Positions 8,179 through 16,360 of a DNA stretch of 64,000 bases are shown here, one piece after another (positions within the stretch are counted from its first letter, which is position 1; each line of letters opens with the position of its first letter). The notes below the pieces were generated by a model, which was given only the letters and a program-made list of their open reading frames with translations, was not told where the DNA came from and searched no databases. Made by a program: the position numbers and the translations under genes. Source of the stretch: JAOXRU01 sp965247735 (GTDB lineage Bacteria; Bacteroidota; Bacteroidia; Flavobacteriales; Flavobacteriaceae); assembly GCA_965247735.1 (NCBI GenBank), contig CBDFHN010000002.1, positions 2,356,001 through 2,420,000 on the forward strand. The letters are read 5' to 3'.

Positions 8179-9314
8179 CTAACAAACAGTTAAATACCAA
8201 TGTACATACGAGAATCTTGCACTTTCAGGAACAGTTAACAATATTTTATCTCCCTTTTTTAATTTTCCTGAATTAGCTAACTCTTCAACCATTAAATATA
8301 TTGATGCTGCCCCAACATTACCTACTTTGGATAAATTCATGAACCATTTTTCCCAAGGAATCTCAATATTTTGATCCTTAATTGCATCATACAGACCTTC
8401 TTTAAAATAATAAGAAGAAATATGTGGTAAATAATAAGTAACATCAGAAGGCAGTATATTATTTTTTTCCATTGCCTTTTTCAAACTATCTGCCGCTTTT
8501 ACTAAAATATTCTCTCCCAGTAATTTAACATCTTGTTTCATTGCAAAAATAGAGCTATCTATCCAATCAGTTGTTTTAAATTCTGTCCAAGACTTTATAG
8601 AACCATCTTCTAACTTATCACCTCCATAATACATACAAGCCTCTAACTCATCAGCATATGAAAAAGCTTCCATCCATTCTATTCTTAATGACAGGTTCTT
8701 TCCTGGTTTATCCTGTAATAAAAAAGCACCAGCTCCATCAGAAAGCATCCATCGTAAAAAATCTTTTTTAAAGGCAAGAACAGGCTGTTCTTCTAATTCA
8801 ATTAGATGCTCAACTTCCTTTTCAAACTTATCAGAATTCATCATAGTAGATGTCCTCTCCGATCCTACACATACAGAATTATCAACAATTCCTGCTTTTA
8901 CAGCCATAAAGCCATATTTTAAAGCATTCATCCCAGAACAACATGCGCCTGATGCAGTATTCAACTCGATATTACCACTACCTGCCAACAAACCATGTAC
9001 CATAGAAGAATGGGAAGGCATCAACTGATCTGGGCTTGTAGTTCCACATGATAGTAATTGAATGTCTTTTATGGTAAAATCATCATCGCACAATTCTTCA
9101 ATAGCTTCTTTAGTTAGGTCAGCATTACTATGCGTTACTTCTCCATCACCATTAATAGCGTAATACCTTGTCTTAATTTGATTACTTCTTAGTACAATAC
9201 GTTTTCTTTTGATACTGAATCATTAATAATTCCAAGTCTAGCCTCCATTAAATCATTTTCCACAGGTTCGTTTGGTAAAAACTTAGACACTCTTGTTATA
9301 TAGACATCTTTCAT
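8179..9314 (-). pseudogene. darB: second darB copy, one-base frameshift near codon 35
   Basis: Paralogue of the intact darB at 10727-11863. The first codons (MKDVYITRVSKFLPNEPVEN) are present from an ATG at 9314. The frame is then lost in an A-rich stretch at about 9202-9210, where one A is missing compared with the intact copy, and a TAA follows. After the shift the other frame stays open to the end: NTASGACCSGMNALKYG with the active-site cysteine, the PHISSYYF histidine and the LSKVGNVGAAS asparagine are all kept. A shortened product could start at an ATG at 9093, but it would lack the N-terminus of the thiolase fold. Options are recent pseudogene, sequencing error or phase switching. It has its own terminator downstream. 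Confidence 0.8.
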
Positions 9315-9737
9315 TATTATTTATTTATGTTAGTAAATCAGTTAGATTAATGCTTTTTTGCGCAATAAAACATTACAAACGTAAATATACAGATTAAATA
9401 CTATTATAGTGATTGTTTTTTGTTAAAAAAGTAATATTTATACGTGTTTTGTGCCGTGTGTAGGCTTTATAACTCTGTGAAATCTGTGTTTTAAACATTA
9501 AAAAGAGCACGATTTGCCTTAAAAAATCTCTAATCTTAAACAAAACTTAACTCTCAAAATAGGAAACAATAAGTCAATCCTACACGAAAAGAGAGGAAGA
9601 AGTTAGAGTATTATTAAAAAATCTAAAATATTATTATTTTGATAAACAAATATCAAAAATACAAAAAGTGATAACTGAAGTTATGTTAGAAACATAATTC
9701 AATCGCTACCATGAACAAACACAAATGGACGAACGAA
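9315..9737. other. gene-free stretch upstream of the frameshifted darB copy
   Basis: This stretch of 423 bp carries no supported gene. It contains a -7-like box for the leftward darB copy (9376-9383). On the plus strand there is an open stretch of about 44 codons without ATG start (roughly 9570-9695), with helical charged residues, perhaps a gene remnant. The intact darB, by contrast, is directly coupled to its neighbours, so the second copy seems to sit in its own small transcription unit. Confidence 0.45.
9376..9383 (-). promoter_or_regulatory. possible -7 element for the second darB copy
   Basis: Read leftward the bases are TACGTTTG, an exact match to the Bacteroidota -7 consensus TAnnTTTG, about 60 bp before the ATG at 9314. 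No TTG -33 element is visible at the right distance, so support is partial. Confidence 0.35.
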
Positions 9738-10193
9738 CTACTCTTCTTTCTGAATCAGCAAATTTAAAGTACAGCTTGCTAACAACTGATTGTCTATTTC
9801 TGTGGTACATTCCATTGCACACATACTTATACTACCAGTATCAAATCTAGAAACTAATGATGCCTTTGTAATTATAACATCCCCAACATTTGGCAGCTGG
9901 TGTATTTCAACCTTTTTTATAGCGCTTATAAATCCCAAAACTCTTTTATGTTCTGTATTCTCCTTTTGATTAGAAAAATAACTTTGACCTACAATTGCAG
10001 AACATGATTGTGCAATATTCTCCAATAGACCAACCTCTTTTAAACTATTATTTGATACAAAAATACATTCAGATGTTATCTTAAAATCTGCAATCACAGA
10101 ATCACTATCAATATACAATATCCGATCTACCATTAGCATTGGTGCTCTATGTGGTAAAAACTTTTTAATATCGATAGTTTCTAATGATTTCAT
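9738..10193 (-). CDS. 3-hydroxyacyl-ACP dehydratase, FabZ-like hotdog protein
   Basis: A 151-aa hotdog protein with the FabZ-type motif FLPHRAPMLMVDRIL, including the catalytic-type histidine. A second motif region, LKEVGLLENIAQSCSA, carries the expected glutamate. It would dehydrate 3-hydroxyacyl-ACP to trans-2-enoyl-ACP. With no enoyl reductase in the cluster, the double bonds are kept and a conjugated polyene results. It lies downstream of a second hotdog gene with a start-codon repeat (10194-10285) between them. The two may form a heterodimer. Confidence 0.82.
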   Translation of the reverse strand: MKSLETIDIKKFLPHRAPMLMVDRILYIDSDSVIADFKITSECIFVSNNSLKEVGLLENIAQSCSAIVGQSYFSNQKENTEHKRVLGFISAIKKVEIHQLPNVGDVIITKASLVSRFDTGSISMCAMECTTEIDNQLLASCTLNLLIQKEE

Positions 10194-10285
10194 GTGTCTA
10201 TTTCTATTTTATTAAATCGGTCACATGGCACATCCTTATTAGTCATTTTCTTGGGTACTGAAGCCTATATTAATCGATGTTTCAT
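10194..10285 (-). repeat. dispersed start-codon repeat, copy B (full frame broken, 3' ORF kept)
   Basis: A 92-bp unit filling the gap between the stop of one FabZ-like gene (10289) and the start of the next (10193). It starts ATGAAACATCGATTA, then a TAG in the fifth codon after CAT breaks the frame. The internal ATG at 10246 opens an 18-codon frame (MTNKDVPCDRFNKIEIDT). This frame ends in TGA overlapping the downstream start as ATGA (10190-10246). Both unit ends carry ATGAAA. CATGTG (10222-10227) and CACATG (10191-10196) can pair around the start codon. Confidence 0.85.
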
Positions 10286-10288
10286 GCC

Positions 10289-10726
10289 TTATGCTGCTAA
10301 AACAGTTTTTATTTCACTACTTGCTATTAATACTTCATTGCATTTAACTTCAGCTTTAACTAAAGTTACTCCCATTATTTCATGCAAAATAGTTACTGTA
10401 GTCACCAATTCTTGCCCTATTTTAGGCAAACTTAGTATCTCTGCTTTTTTTATTGACCCGATATAACCTGTTGGCGCCTGTTCTTTTTTTAAATAATACT
10501 GATAACCCGTATGTAATGCTATAGTTTGTGCCATATGCTCTATAAGTCCAGCTGCATTAAATACATTGTCATCAGAAAAAATATGATTCGCTTTTATTGT
10601 AAAACCAGAAACTACTTCTTTATCTGAAAAAGAAAGTAGCTTATCTACCATTACAAATGGGTCTTTTTGGGGAATTAAACTTTTAACAAAGTTTGCATCC
10701 ACAACTTGTTCTTTTAATATATTCAT
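10289..10726 (-). CDS. FabZ/FabA-like hotdog protein lacking the usual catalytic histidine
   Basis: A 145-aa hotdog protein. The FabZ motif region reads SLIPQKDPFVMVDKLL, with glutamine-lysine where FabZ has His-Arg. The second motif region, AAGLIEHMAQTIALHTG, keeps a glutamate. Without the histidine it may be inactive by itself and pair with the intact dehydratase encoded next (9738-10193), or act on another substrate. Its ATG directly abuts the darB stop codon (TAAATG), so translation should be coupled to darB. Confidence 0.72.
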   Translation of the reverse strand: MNILKEQVVDANFVKSLIPQKDPFVMVDKLLSFSDKEVVSGFTIKANHIFSDDNVFNAAGLIEHMAQTIALHTGYQYYLKKEQAPTGYIGSIKKAEILSLPKIGQELVTTVTILHEIMGVTLVKAEVKCNEVLIASSEIKTVLAA

Positions 10727-11863
10727 TTAACAAACCGTTAGGTAGGCGTATGCATACGAAAATCTTGCACTTTCAGGTACAGATAAAAGTATTTTATCTC
10801 CTTTTTTTAACTTTCCAGAATTTGCCAATTCTTCTAACATTAAATATATTGATGCTGCACCAACATTACCAACTTTAGACAAGTTCATAAACCAATTTTC
10901 CCATGGAATCTCAACGTTCTGAGCTTTCATCTCTTCAAAAAGGCCTTCTTTAAAATAATAAGAAGATATATGTGGCAAATAATAGGTTATATCTGAAGGC
11001 AAAACATTATTTTTAGTAATCGCTTTTTTCAAACAATCCACTCCTTTTACCAATATATTTTCACCCAACAACTTAACATCTTGCTTTACTGCAAAAACGG
11101 AATTTTCTGTCCAATCTGTTGTTTTAAACTCTGTCCAAGATTTTATAGAACCATCTTCTTGCTTATCTCCACCAGCATACATACAAGCTTCTAGCTCATC
11201 AGCATAAGAATATGCCTCCATCCATTCTATCTTTAAAGACAACTCTTTTCCTGGCTTATCTTGCAATAAGAAGGCAGCAGCGCCATCAGAAAGCATCCAT
11301 CTTATAAACTCTTTATTAAACGCAATAATTGGCTGCTCTTCTAAGGCTTCCAAATGTTTTACTTCTTCATTAAACTTATCAGAGTTTAACCAAGTAGATG
11401 ATCTTTCTGACCCTACACAAACAGAATTAGTAACAATCCCTGCTTTTATAGCCATAAAACCATATTTTAAAGCATTCATACCTGAGCAACATGCTCCAGA
11501 AGCTGTGTTAACCTCCATACTACCACTACCTGTTAACAAGCCATGTACCATTGATGCGTGTGCAGGAATTAACTGATCTGGACTTGTAGTACCACATGAC
11601 AATAATTGAATATCATTTACAGTAAAATTATCATCACACAATTGTTTAATTGCCTCTTTTGTTAAATCGGCATTATTATGCGTTACTTCACCATTACCAT
11701 TAATAGCGTAATATCTTGTTTTTATTTGATTATTTCGCAATACAATACGCCTAGCCTTAGAAGGCTTTTTATTAATGACTCCAAGTTTTTCCTCCATAAA
11801 GTCATTCTCTACAGGCTCATTTGGTAAAAATTTTGATACCCTTGTAATATAGACGTCTTTCAT
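10727..11863 (-). CDS. darB: dialkylresorcinol ketosynthase DarB
   Basis: A 378-aa KAS III-like ketosynthase of the DarB/StlD type. The active-site cysteine lies in NTASGACCSGMNALKYG (Cys125 or Cys126), the histidine is His298 in YYLPHISSYYF, and the asparagine is Asn333 in SKVGNVGAAS. DarB joins a beta-ketoacyl and an enoyl/acyl thioester and closes the ring to a cyclohexanedione, which DarA turns into the dialkylresorcinol that esterifies the aryl polyene in flexirubin. The start codon shares one base with the darA stop (TAATG), and a hotdog gene starts directly after its stop. Full length and complete motifs mark it as the functional copy. Confidence 0.9.
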   Translation of the reverse strand: MKDVYITRVSKFLPNEPVENDFMEEKLGVINKKPSKARRIVLRNNQIKTRYYAINGNGEVTHNNADLTKEAIKQLCDDNFTVNDIQLLSCGTTSPDQLIPAHASMVHGLLTGSGSMEVNTASGACCSGMNALKYGFMAIKAGIVTNSVCVGSERSSTWLNSDKFNEEVKHLEALEEQPIIAFNKEFIRWMLSDGAAAFLLQDKPGKELSLKIEWMEAYSYADELEACMYAGGDKQEDGSIKSWTEFKTTDWTENSVFAVKQDVKLLGENILVKGVDCLKKAITKNNVLPSDITYYLPHISSYYFKEGLFEEMKAQNVEIPWENWFMNLSKVGNVGAASIYLMLEELANSGKLKKGDKILLSVPESARFSYAYAYLTVC

Positions 11864-12786
11864 TAACTCTTCTTTAACTCAACTGATGAATAATAATTCT
11901 TTTCCTTTTTTATTTTCCAAAATAATGGAAGATAAGTTACCAAAAATACAATAAAAACTATAGGAGCTATTACCCATATCGCGAATATTAGATAAAATCT
12001 GAAAAATCCTAGTAGTTTTTTCCTCTTTGGGGCGCTTGTAGCTCCTTTTTCCACAATGTAATTTGCCCATTTAGAAAACAACACATTGGCTCTTTTGTCC
12101 GCTAGTGCTAAAAAAGGCTTGATTTTAACTGCTCCTAATACCAATAAGTTTTCCTGTAAATCAGTAAAATCATCTGTTTTTAGTGCTTCTTTTATAGGTT
12201 TTCCAAATTTTACTGCTTCTGTTATGTCTTTATCAGAAACTCCTGGTTTTGGAAAAAACCCTAAATACCTGGTTTTTTTTCCAGACATCATCCAATGCAC
12301 AATAGTTAATACGCTTATATGATTTATATTTCGATCCACTAAAACAATGTTTCCTACTAACTTGGCATTACAAGAAACTAGTAACTTTTTTACTTTTTCC
12401 TGAGCCTGAATCCACATATTTCGACACCCAAGAACAGTTATTACTGGAGTATTGTTTAGTATTTTTTTTGCTTGTGCAGATTTTAAGAAAGAATTTATTG
12501 GGATTGATGGAGACAGATACCAAACTTGGTACCCCAAAATTATCAAATCGTATTTTTTAGTTAAAATTGCTTCATCTATTGGTTCTAATTCTTGAGGAAT
12601 TTGAAGAAATGATTCTGGAAACACATCAAGAAATGTATCTTTTTTCCAAGGGAATTTATGCTTGTTTTTTGGTTGTATTTGATGATATGTTAAATTAACT
12701 TCTGCCTCTAAAGAACTTACTATATTGTTTACAATATCAAATAATTGCCCTGTTTGCGAATAATAAAGAACCAAAACTTCTTTCAT
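11863..12786 (-). CDS. darA: dialkylresorcinol condensing enzyme DarA (flavodoxin-like)
   Basis: A 307-aa protein. An N-terminal flavodoxin-like NAD(P)H oxidoreductase fold has the FMN phosphate loop in LVLYYSQTGQLFDIV (residues 5-19) and later LIILGYQVWYLSPS. It ends with a hydrophobic segment at about 266-292 that may anchor it to the membrane. This matches the DarA family, whose partner DarB follows with a one-base overlap. DarA is thought to aromatise the DarB product to the dialkylresorcinol. Its start codon follows a start-codon repeat array (12787-12912). Confidence 0.82.
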   Translation of the reverse strand: MKEVLVLYYSQTGQLFDIVNNIVSSLEAEVNLTYHQIQPKNKHKFPWKKDTFLDVFPESFLQIPQELEPIDEAILTKKYDLIILGYQVWYLSPSIPINSFLKSAQAKKILNNTPVITVLGCRNMWIQAQEKVKKLLVSCNAKLVGNIVLVDRNINHISVLTIVHWMMSGKKTRYLGFFPKPGVSDKDITEAVKFGKPIKEALKTDDFTDLQENLLVLGAVKIKPFLALADKRANVLFSKWANYIVEKGATSAPKRKKLLGFFRFYLIFAIWVIAPIVFIVFLVTYLPLFWKIKKEKNYYSSVELKKS

Positions 12787-12819
12787 GCGTCTTACTCTAT
12801 TTTATTAATTTATTTTCAT
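12787..12819 (-). repeat. 3'-end remnant C1 of the start-codon repeat
   Basis: On the minus strand ATGAAAATAAATTAATAAAA is followed by a GACGC end and the ATGAAA of darA. It resembles only the first codons and the last 25 bp of the 91-bp unit. This is consistent with an older unit that lost its middle after the newer unit C2 was placed upstream. Confidence 0.5.
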
Positions 12820-12912
12820 GTGTCTATATCTGTTTTTATTAAATCGGTCACATGGTACATCCTTATTAGTCATCTCCTTGGGTGTAGAATCCTTTGTTAA
12901 TGGATGTTTCAT
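12805..12912 (-). CDS. repeat-encoded peptide, 35 aa (copy C2)
   Basis: Same N-terminal 26 residues as the family consensus (MKHPLTKDSTPKEM, then TNKDVPCDRFNK). The 3' end then differs and the frame continues through the next ATGAAA as NRYRHMKIN to a TAA 18 bases before the darA start. No domain is recognisable. It shows that the peptide's C-terminus can vary while a stop stays close to the downstream gene. Confidence 0.35.
   Translation of the reverse strand: MKHPLTKDSTPKEMTNKDVPCDRFNKNRYRHMKIN
12820..12912 (-). repeat. dispersed start-codon repeat, copy C2
   Basis: A 93-bp unit, identical to the consensus from ATGAAACATCC through CATGTGACCGATTTAATAAA, with an altered end (AACAGATATAGACAC). 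It is followed by an ATGAAA that is not the darA start but the head of remnant C1. It lies 93 bp downstream of the acyltransferase stop codon, in the operon interior. Confidence 0.85.
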
Positions 12913-13004
12913 GTTGTTGCTCTTAATAACTGATTCAGGGACAAACCGCTCAACATGTTTTATTTATTTGTATTACCTTATACGATCACCAATAATTTTA
13001 GCTA

Positions 13005-13889
13005 TTAGTGTTTTTCCTTATTTTTCCAAAAATTAAAAAAATTGAACCACTGCAACGGATACATACTCAATATCCACTCTATACTAGTTGTATACTCTTT
13101 AAGAACAGCTTGTGCATCTCTACGTTTAAAGTTTGCTTTTCTTGCATACAAATGATAATGCCTGCTAGTCTCTTTCATTACATATACAAACAATACAGGA
13201 ACATTTAATCGAGAACTTAATACAAAGGGGCCTGCTGGGAAATCAGCAACCTTACCTAATAATTCTTCACTCAACACTTTATTACCTTCAAAATAACGAT
13301 CTCCTGTAAAGCAAACTAGCTCATTCCTACCTAGTGCAGCTGTGATATGAAAAATATGAGACATATCATCTTTTATTAATATTAATTTAAGTCCCGATTT
13401 TGCAGTTACACCGTCCAAATACTCTTTAATACCCTCATGCTCAGCATCTGTTGTTATTAAATTTATCTTGGAATCAAAATCGATCTCTTCGAAAAAAAAA
13501 TTCGCAATTTCAAAGTTACCAACATGAGCACTTATCAGTATTCCTCCTTTTTTTTCTTCTAATAGCGCTCTAATTTTTTCAATCCCATCAAACTCATATG
13601 TAAACTTATCTCTAAGTCCTGAAGAAATTGCGACCTTATCAATTATAGTTTGTCCAAACTTAAAATAATTTTGATAAACTTTTAAAACACTATTTGGAAT
13701 AGAAAGACCTAATCTTTTTCTATAGTAATAATATGCAGCTTTAGAACCTTCGGGAGAAAATAACAAAAAGTAAAAAGCGACAAAATACAGTAGCACATAT
13801 GCTGCGCTAATCCCTATCCTTTTAATAAAAAAAATAAAAATCTGATATCCAAAAACTGTACCCCTAGACTTACCTTTCCATTGAGCCAT
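13005..13889 (-). CDS. LpxL/HtrB-type lysophospholipid acyltransferase family protein
   Basis: A 294-aa protein with an N-terminal hydrophobic anchor (about 24-45) and the acyltransferase motif HX4E as His122 and Glu127 in SAHVGNFEIANFF. This is the fold of lipid A late acyltransferases. In flexirubin and aryl-polyene clusters such an enzyme is the favoured candidate for joining the polyene to its partner or lipid; here that is inference. It lies 14 bp downstream of an ACP gene, so it probably takes its acyl group from that carrier. Confidence 0.82.
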   Translation of the reverse strand: MAQWKGKSRGTVFGYQIFIFFIKRIGISAAYVLLYFVAFYFLLFSPEGSKAAYYYYRKRLGLSIPNSVLKVYQNYFKFGQTIIDKVAISSGLRDKFTYEFDGIEKIRALLEEKKGGILISAHVGNFEIANFFFEEIDFDSKINLITTDAEHEGIKEYLDGVTAKSGLKLILIKDDMSHIFHITAALGRNELVCFTGDRYFEGNKVLSEELLGKVADFPAGPFVLSSRLNVPVLFVYVMKETSRHYHLYARKANFKRRDAQAVLKEYTTSIEWILSMYPLQWFNFFNFWKNKEKH

Positions 13890-13903
13890 AAAGCACTAAA
13901 AAA

Positions 13904-14146
13904 TTACGCTAACTTATTAGCTATAAGATCATAAAAATGTTGAAGCGTTGTTACACCTTCAAAATCTTCTCCTACTAGTTTTACTCCGAAATTAGACTCT
14001 ACAGCTACCACTAAATCTACAAAATCTAAGCTATCTAACTCTAAAGTTTCTTTTAAATCTGCTGCCGGCACAATATCTTCTTGTTCCACTTCAAATTCAT
14101 CAACAAGGAACGCATTTATTTTTGCAACAATAACCTCTTTATTCAT
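13904..14146 (-). CDS. acyl carrier protein
   Basis: An 80-aa ACP with the attachment serine at Ser39 in LELDSLDFVDLVV and an acidic helical sequence. The gene lies 2 bp after the FabF-like gene and 14 bp before the acyltransferase gene. It is clearly different in sequence from the other ACP of the cluster, which has DSIDALE. Confidence 0.93.
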   Translation of the reverse strand: MNKEVIVAKINAFLVDEFEVEQEDIVPAADLKETLELDSLDFVDLVVAVESNFGVKLVGEDFEGVTTLQHFYDLIANKLA

Positions 14147-14148
14147 TT

Positions 14149-15372
14149 TTAATGTTTATATTTTTTTACAACTAAAGCTGAATTTGTTCCACCAAATCCA
14201 AAAGAATTTGTCAAAAATACATCAATTTCTTTTAGCGTAGTTTTATTTACCAAGTTTATTTTTTTTGAATCTTCATCTGGATTTTCCAAATTAATATTTG
14301 GCGCTACAAAAGAACCTTGCATCATCAACATACTATATATCAACTCACTTGCTCCGGCCATCCAACATTCGTGTCCTGTCATAGATTTTGTTGAACTAAC
14401 CAATGGCTTATGCTCACCAAAAACTTCATAAATAGCTTTTGCCTCATTTGCATCTCCTATTGGAGTTGAAGTTGCATGTGCATTTACATAATCTACCTCA
14501 GCAGCATCTACATTACCTTCATCAATAGCTTTTTTCATTGCTCTAGCTGGCCCTTCTACATTTGGCGTAGAAATATGATCTCCATTTGATGAAAATCCAT
14601 AGCCCACAATTTCTCCTAGTATAGTAGCACCTCTAGCTATTGCAGAATCATAACTTTCTAAAATAACAGTTGCGCCTCCTCCGCTTGGCACCAACCCAGT
14701 TCTATTCTTATCAAATGGACGGCTTGCGACTATTGGTTCTTGATCATCAGGCGCAAATACTCCCAAAGCATCAAAACTTGCCATTGCATATTTATTAATT
14801 TCCTGGGCTCCTCCACAAATAATACAATCTTGCATTCCACTTTTAATTAAGCTATAACCCAAGCCAATAGAATGTGAGCCGCTAGCACATGCTGCACTAA
14901 CCGTTAAATTTATTCCTTTAAGCTTAAAAAGAGTAGACAAATTCATCGTTATTGTTGAATTCATTCCCTTAAAAATAGCACCAGACCCAACTAATGACGT
15001 ATCTTTCTTTTCCCTAACAATATCTACAGCCTCTATAACGGAGCTTGCTGTACTGTCATTACCATATATAATGCCGACTTCATTTTTATTCAAAAAAGCT
15101 TCATCTATACCTGCATTTTTAAAAGCCTCCATTGTTGCTACATACGCATATTGAGCTTCTTCTCCCATACTAATACGTTGACGTCTTGATAGCATTTTTT
15201 TCAATACTGGAGTTGCTACCATACCCGTTAATGCCGATCTAAAACCAAACTCTTTACGTTCTTGATCGAAAACAATACCAGATTTCCCATCGAACAATGA
15301 TTTTTTTACCTCGTCTAGATTTTCTCCAATACAAGAATAAATCCCCATTCCTGTGATAACTACTCTTTTCAT
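14149..15372 (-). CDS. beta-ketoacyl-ACP synthase II (FabF-like)
   Basis: A 407-aa ketosynthase with Cys162 in TVSAACASGSHSIG, His in NAHATSTPIGD and His in MTGHECWMAGASE, so the triad is complete. It begins with the classical MKRVVITGMG. It is the most FabF-like ketosynthase of the cluster and is followed by an ACP after 2 bp. It probably performs chain elongation. Its start codon directly follows an array of two intact repeat units and one decayed unit. Confidence 0.9.
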   Translation of the reverse strand: MKRVVITGMGIYSCIGENLDEVKKSLFDGKSGIVFDQERKEFGFRSALTGMVATPVLKKMLSRRQRISMGEEAQYAYVATMEAFKNAGIDEAFLNKNEVGIIYGNDSTASSVIEAVDIVREKKDTSLVGSGAIFKGMNSTITMNLSTLFKLKGINLTVSAACASGSHSIGLGYSLIKSGMQDCIICGGAQEINKYAMASFDALGVFAPDDQEPIVASRPFDKNRTGLVPSGGGATVILESYDSAIARGATILGEIVGYGFSSNGDHISTPNVEGPARAMKKAIDEGNVDAAEVDYVNAHATSTPIGDANEAKAIYEVFGEHKPLVSSTKSMTGHECWMAGASELIYSMLMMQGSFVAPNINLENPDEDSKKINLVNKTTLKEIDVFLTNSFGFGGTNSALVVKKYKH

Positions 15373-15463
15373 GCGTCTATATTATTTTATTAAATCGGTC
15401 ACATGGTACATCCTCTTTAGTCATCTCCTTGGATGTAGAAACCTTTGTAAATGGACGTTTCAT
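15373..15463 (-). repeat. dispersed start-codon repeat, copy D1 (intact)
   Basis: A 91-bp unit with ATGAAA at its head and TAGACGC before the ketosynthase ATGAAA. It has more substitutions than D2 (for example CGT for CAT and GTT for GAT) but keeps the frame open and keeps CATGTGACCGATT. Its last bases are GACGC instead of GACAC, so the start-codon stem CATGTG/CGCATG keeps pairing with one G-U pair. Confidence 0.87.
15377..15463 (-). CDS. repeat-encoded 28-aa peptide (copy D1)
   Basis: A 28-codon frame starting MKRPFTKVSTSKEM and ending TKEDVPCDRFNKII, with the stop four bases before the ketosynthase start. Seven residues differ from the consensus, but the C-terminal DVPCDRFNKII is unchanged. 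Confidence 0.4.
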   Translation of the reverse strand: MKRPFTKVSTSKEMTKEDVPCDRFNKII

Positions 15464-15554
15464 GCGTCTATATTATTTTATTAAATCGGTCACATGGCAC
15501 ATCTTTATTAATCATCTCCTTCGGTGTAGAATCCTTTGTTAATGAATGTTTCAT
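15464..15554 (-). repeat. dispersed start-codon repeat, copy D2 (intact)
   Basis: A 91-bp unit directly in tandem with D1. Its TAGACGC end abuts the ATGAAA of D1 exactly as D1 abuts the ketosynthase gene. It is closer to the consensus than D1. Upstream lies the decayed unit D3. Confidence 0.87.
15468..15554 (-). CDS. repeat-encoded 28-aa peptide (copy D2)
   Basis: A 28-codon frame starting MKHSLTKDSTPKEM and ending INKDVPCDRFNKII, with the stop four bases before the ATG of the D1 peptide. Two peptides and the ketosynthase would thus be read as a coupled chain of three frames. Differences from the consensus include silent changes (CCG, AAA, GTG). Confidence 0.4.
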   Translation of the reverse strand: MKHSLTKDSTPKEMINKDVPCDRFNKII

Positions 15555-15606
15555 GTGTTTATAGTCATTTCCCTAAGTGATAGGCTTCTTAACATGCTCT
15601 TTTCAT
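15555..15606 (-). repeat. decayed, shortened copy D3 of the start-codon repeat
   Basis: On the minus strand ATGAAAAGAGC, a TTAGGGAAATGACTATAA block and an ACAC end before the ATGAAA of D2 recall the consensus, with about 40 bp lost. It lies just after the FabG stop codon. Similarity is limited to short blocks in order, so this is less sure than D1 and D2. Confidence 0.5.
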
Positions 15607-15618
15607 TTTTATTAATTC

Positions 15619-16350
15619 TTACGAATAAATACCTCCATTAATATTGATAATCTCACCAGTAATGTAGGATGATTTTTTAGACGCTAAAAAAGAGACTAAA
15701 TTAGCCACTTCTTCTGCTTCTCCAAATCTATTTACTGGAATCATTTTTTTGAGCTCTTTCTCATCCATACCCTCAGTCATATCTGTTTTTATAAAACCAG
15801 GCGCTACGGCATTAACCGTTATTTTTCGTTTTGCCACTTCCTGAGCCAATGCCTTTGTTGCAGCAATAACAGCTCCTTTCGCTGCCGAATAATTGGTCTG
15901 TCCAGGAGTACCTTTTACCCCAGATACTGATACCATATTAATGATACGCCCATATCTATTGGTTAGCATTTTTTGGATTAAATAACTAGTTACATTAAAA
16001 AACCCATTAAGACTTGTATTAATTACATTCTGCCAATCTTCTTGTGGCATCCACATAAACAAACCATCTTTTGTAATTCCTGCATTATTTACAAGAATTT
16101 CAACTACTGCATCCTTATTATCAGCTACCCAAATATCCAATGCAGACTTTACACTGTTTGCATCACTTACATCAAATTTTATAATTTCTCCGGTTGCACC
16201 CAATGCTACAACTTTAGCTAATGTTTCTTCTGCTGCCTTTTCATTAGATTGATAATTAATAAGAATATGATATTCCAACTCTTCAGCAATTTTCTCACAA
16301 ATAGCGCTTCCAATTCCTCTAGATCCTCCTGTTACTAATGCACACTTCAT
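15619..16350 (-). CDS. fabG: 3-oxoacyl-ACP reductase FabG
   Basis: A 243-aa short-chain dehydrogenase. The cofactor motif is TGGSRGIG at 7-14, NNAG lies at 88-91, and the catalytic residues are Ser141, Tyr154 and Lys158 in NYSAAKG. It reduces 3-oxoacyl-ACP to 3-hydroxyacyl-ACP with NADPH before dehydration by the FabZ-like proteins. The frame is open upstream to 16389, but the ATG at 16350 (MKCALVTGG) gives the normal length and avoids overlap with the WG-repeat gene, so it is preferred. Confidence 0.9.
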   Translation of the reverse strand: MKCALVTGGSRGIGSAICEKIAEELEYHILINYQSNEKAAEETLAKVVALGATGEIIKFDVSDANSVKSALDIWVADNKDAVVEILVNNAGITKDGLFMWMPQEDWQNVINTSLNGFFNVTSYLIQKMLTNRYGRIINMVSVSGVKGTPGQTNYSAAKGAVIAATKALAQEVAKRKITVNAVAPGFIKTDMTEGMDEKELKKMIPVNRFGEAEEVANLVSFLASKKSSYITGEIININGGIYS

Positions 16351-16360
16351 TTCTAATATT

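Noticed and set aside
9570..9695. Open frame of about 44 codons on the plus strand in the gap upstream of the second darB
   Set aside because: It lacks a start codon, has no recognisable motif, and lies in decayed-looking A-rich DNA.
10194..10466. 90-codon plus-strand frame across repeat B and the hotdog gene
   Set aside because: It is antisense to a well-supported hotdog gene and part of it is the repeat in reverse; no independent evidence.
12913..13004. Possible further decayed repeat upstream of copy C2
   Set aside because: Only a CAACATG/AACCG-like block is shared; similarity is too weak to separate from chance.
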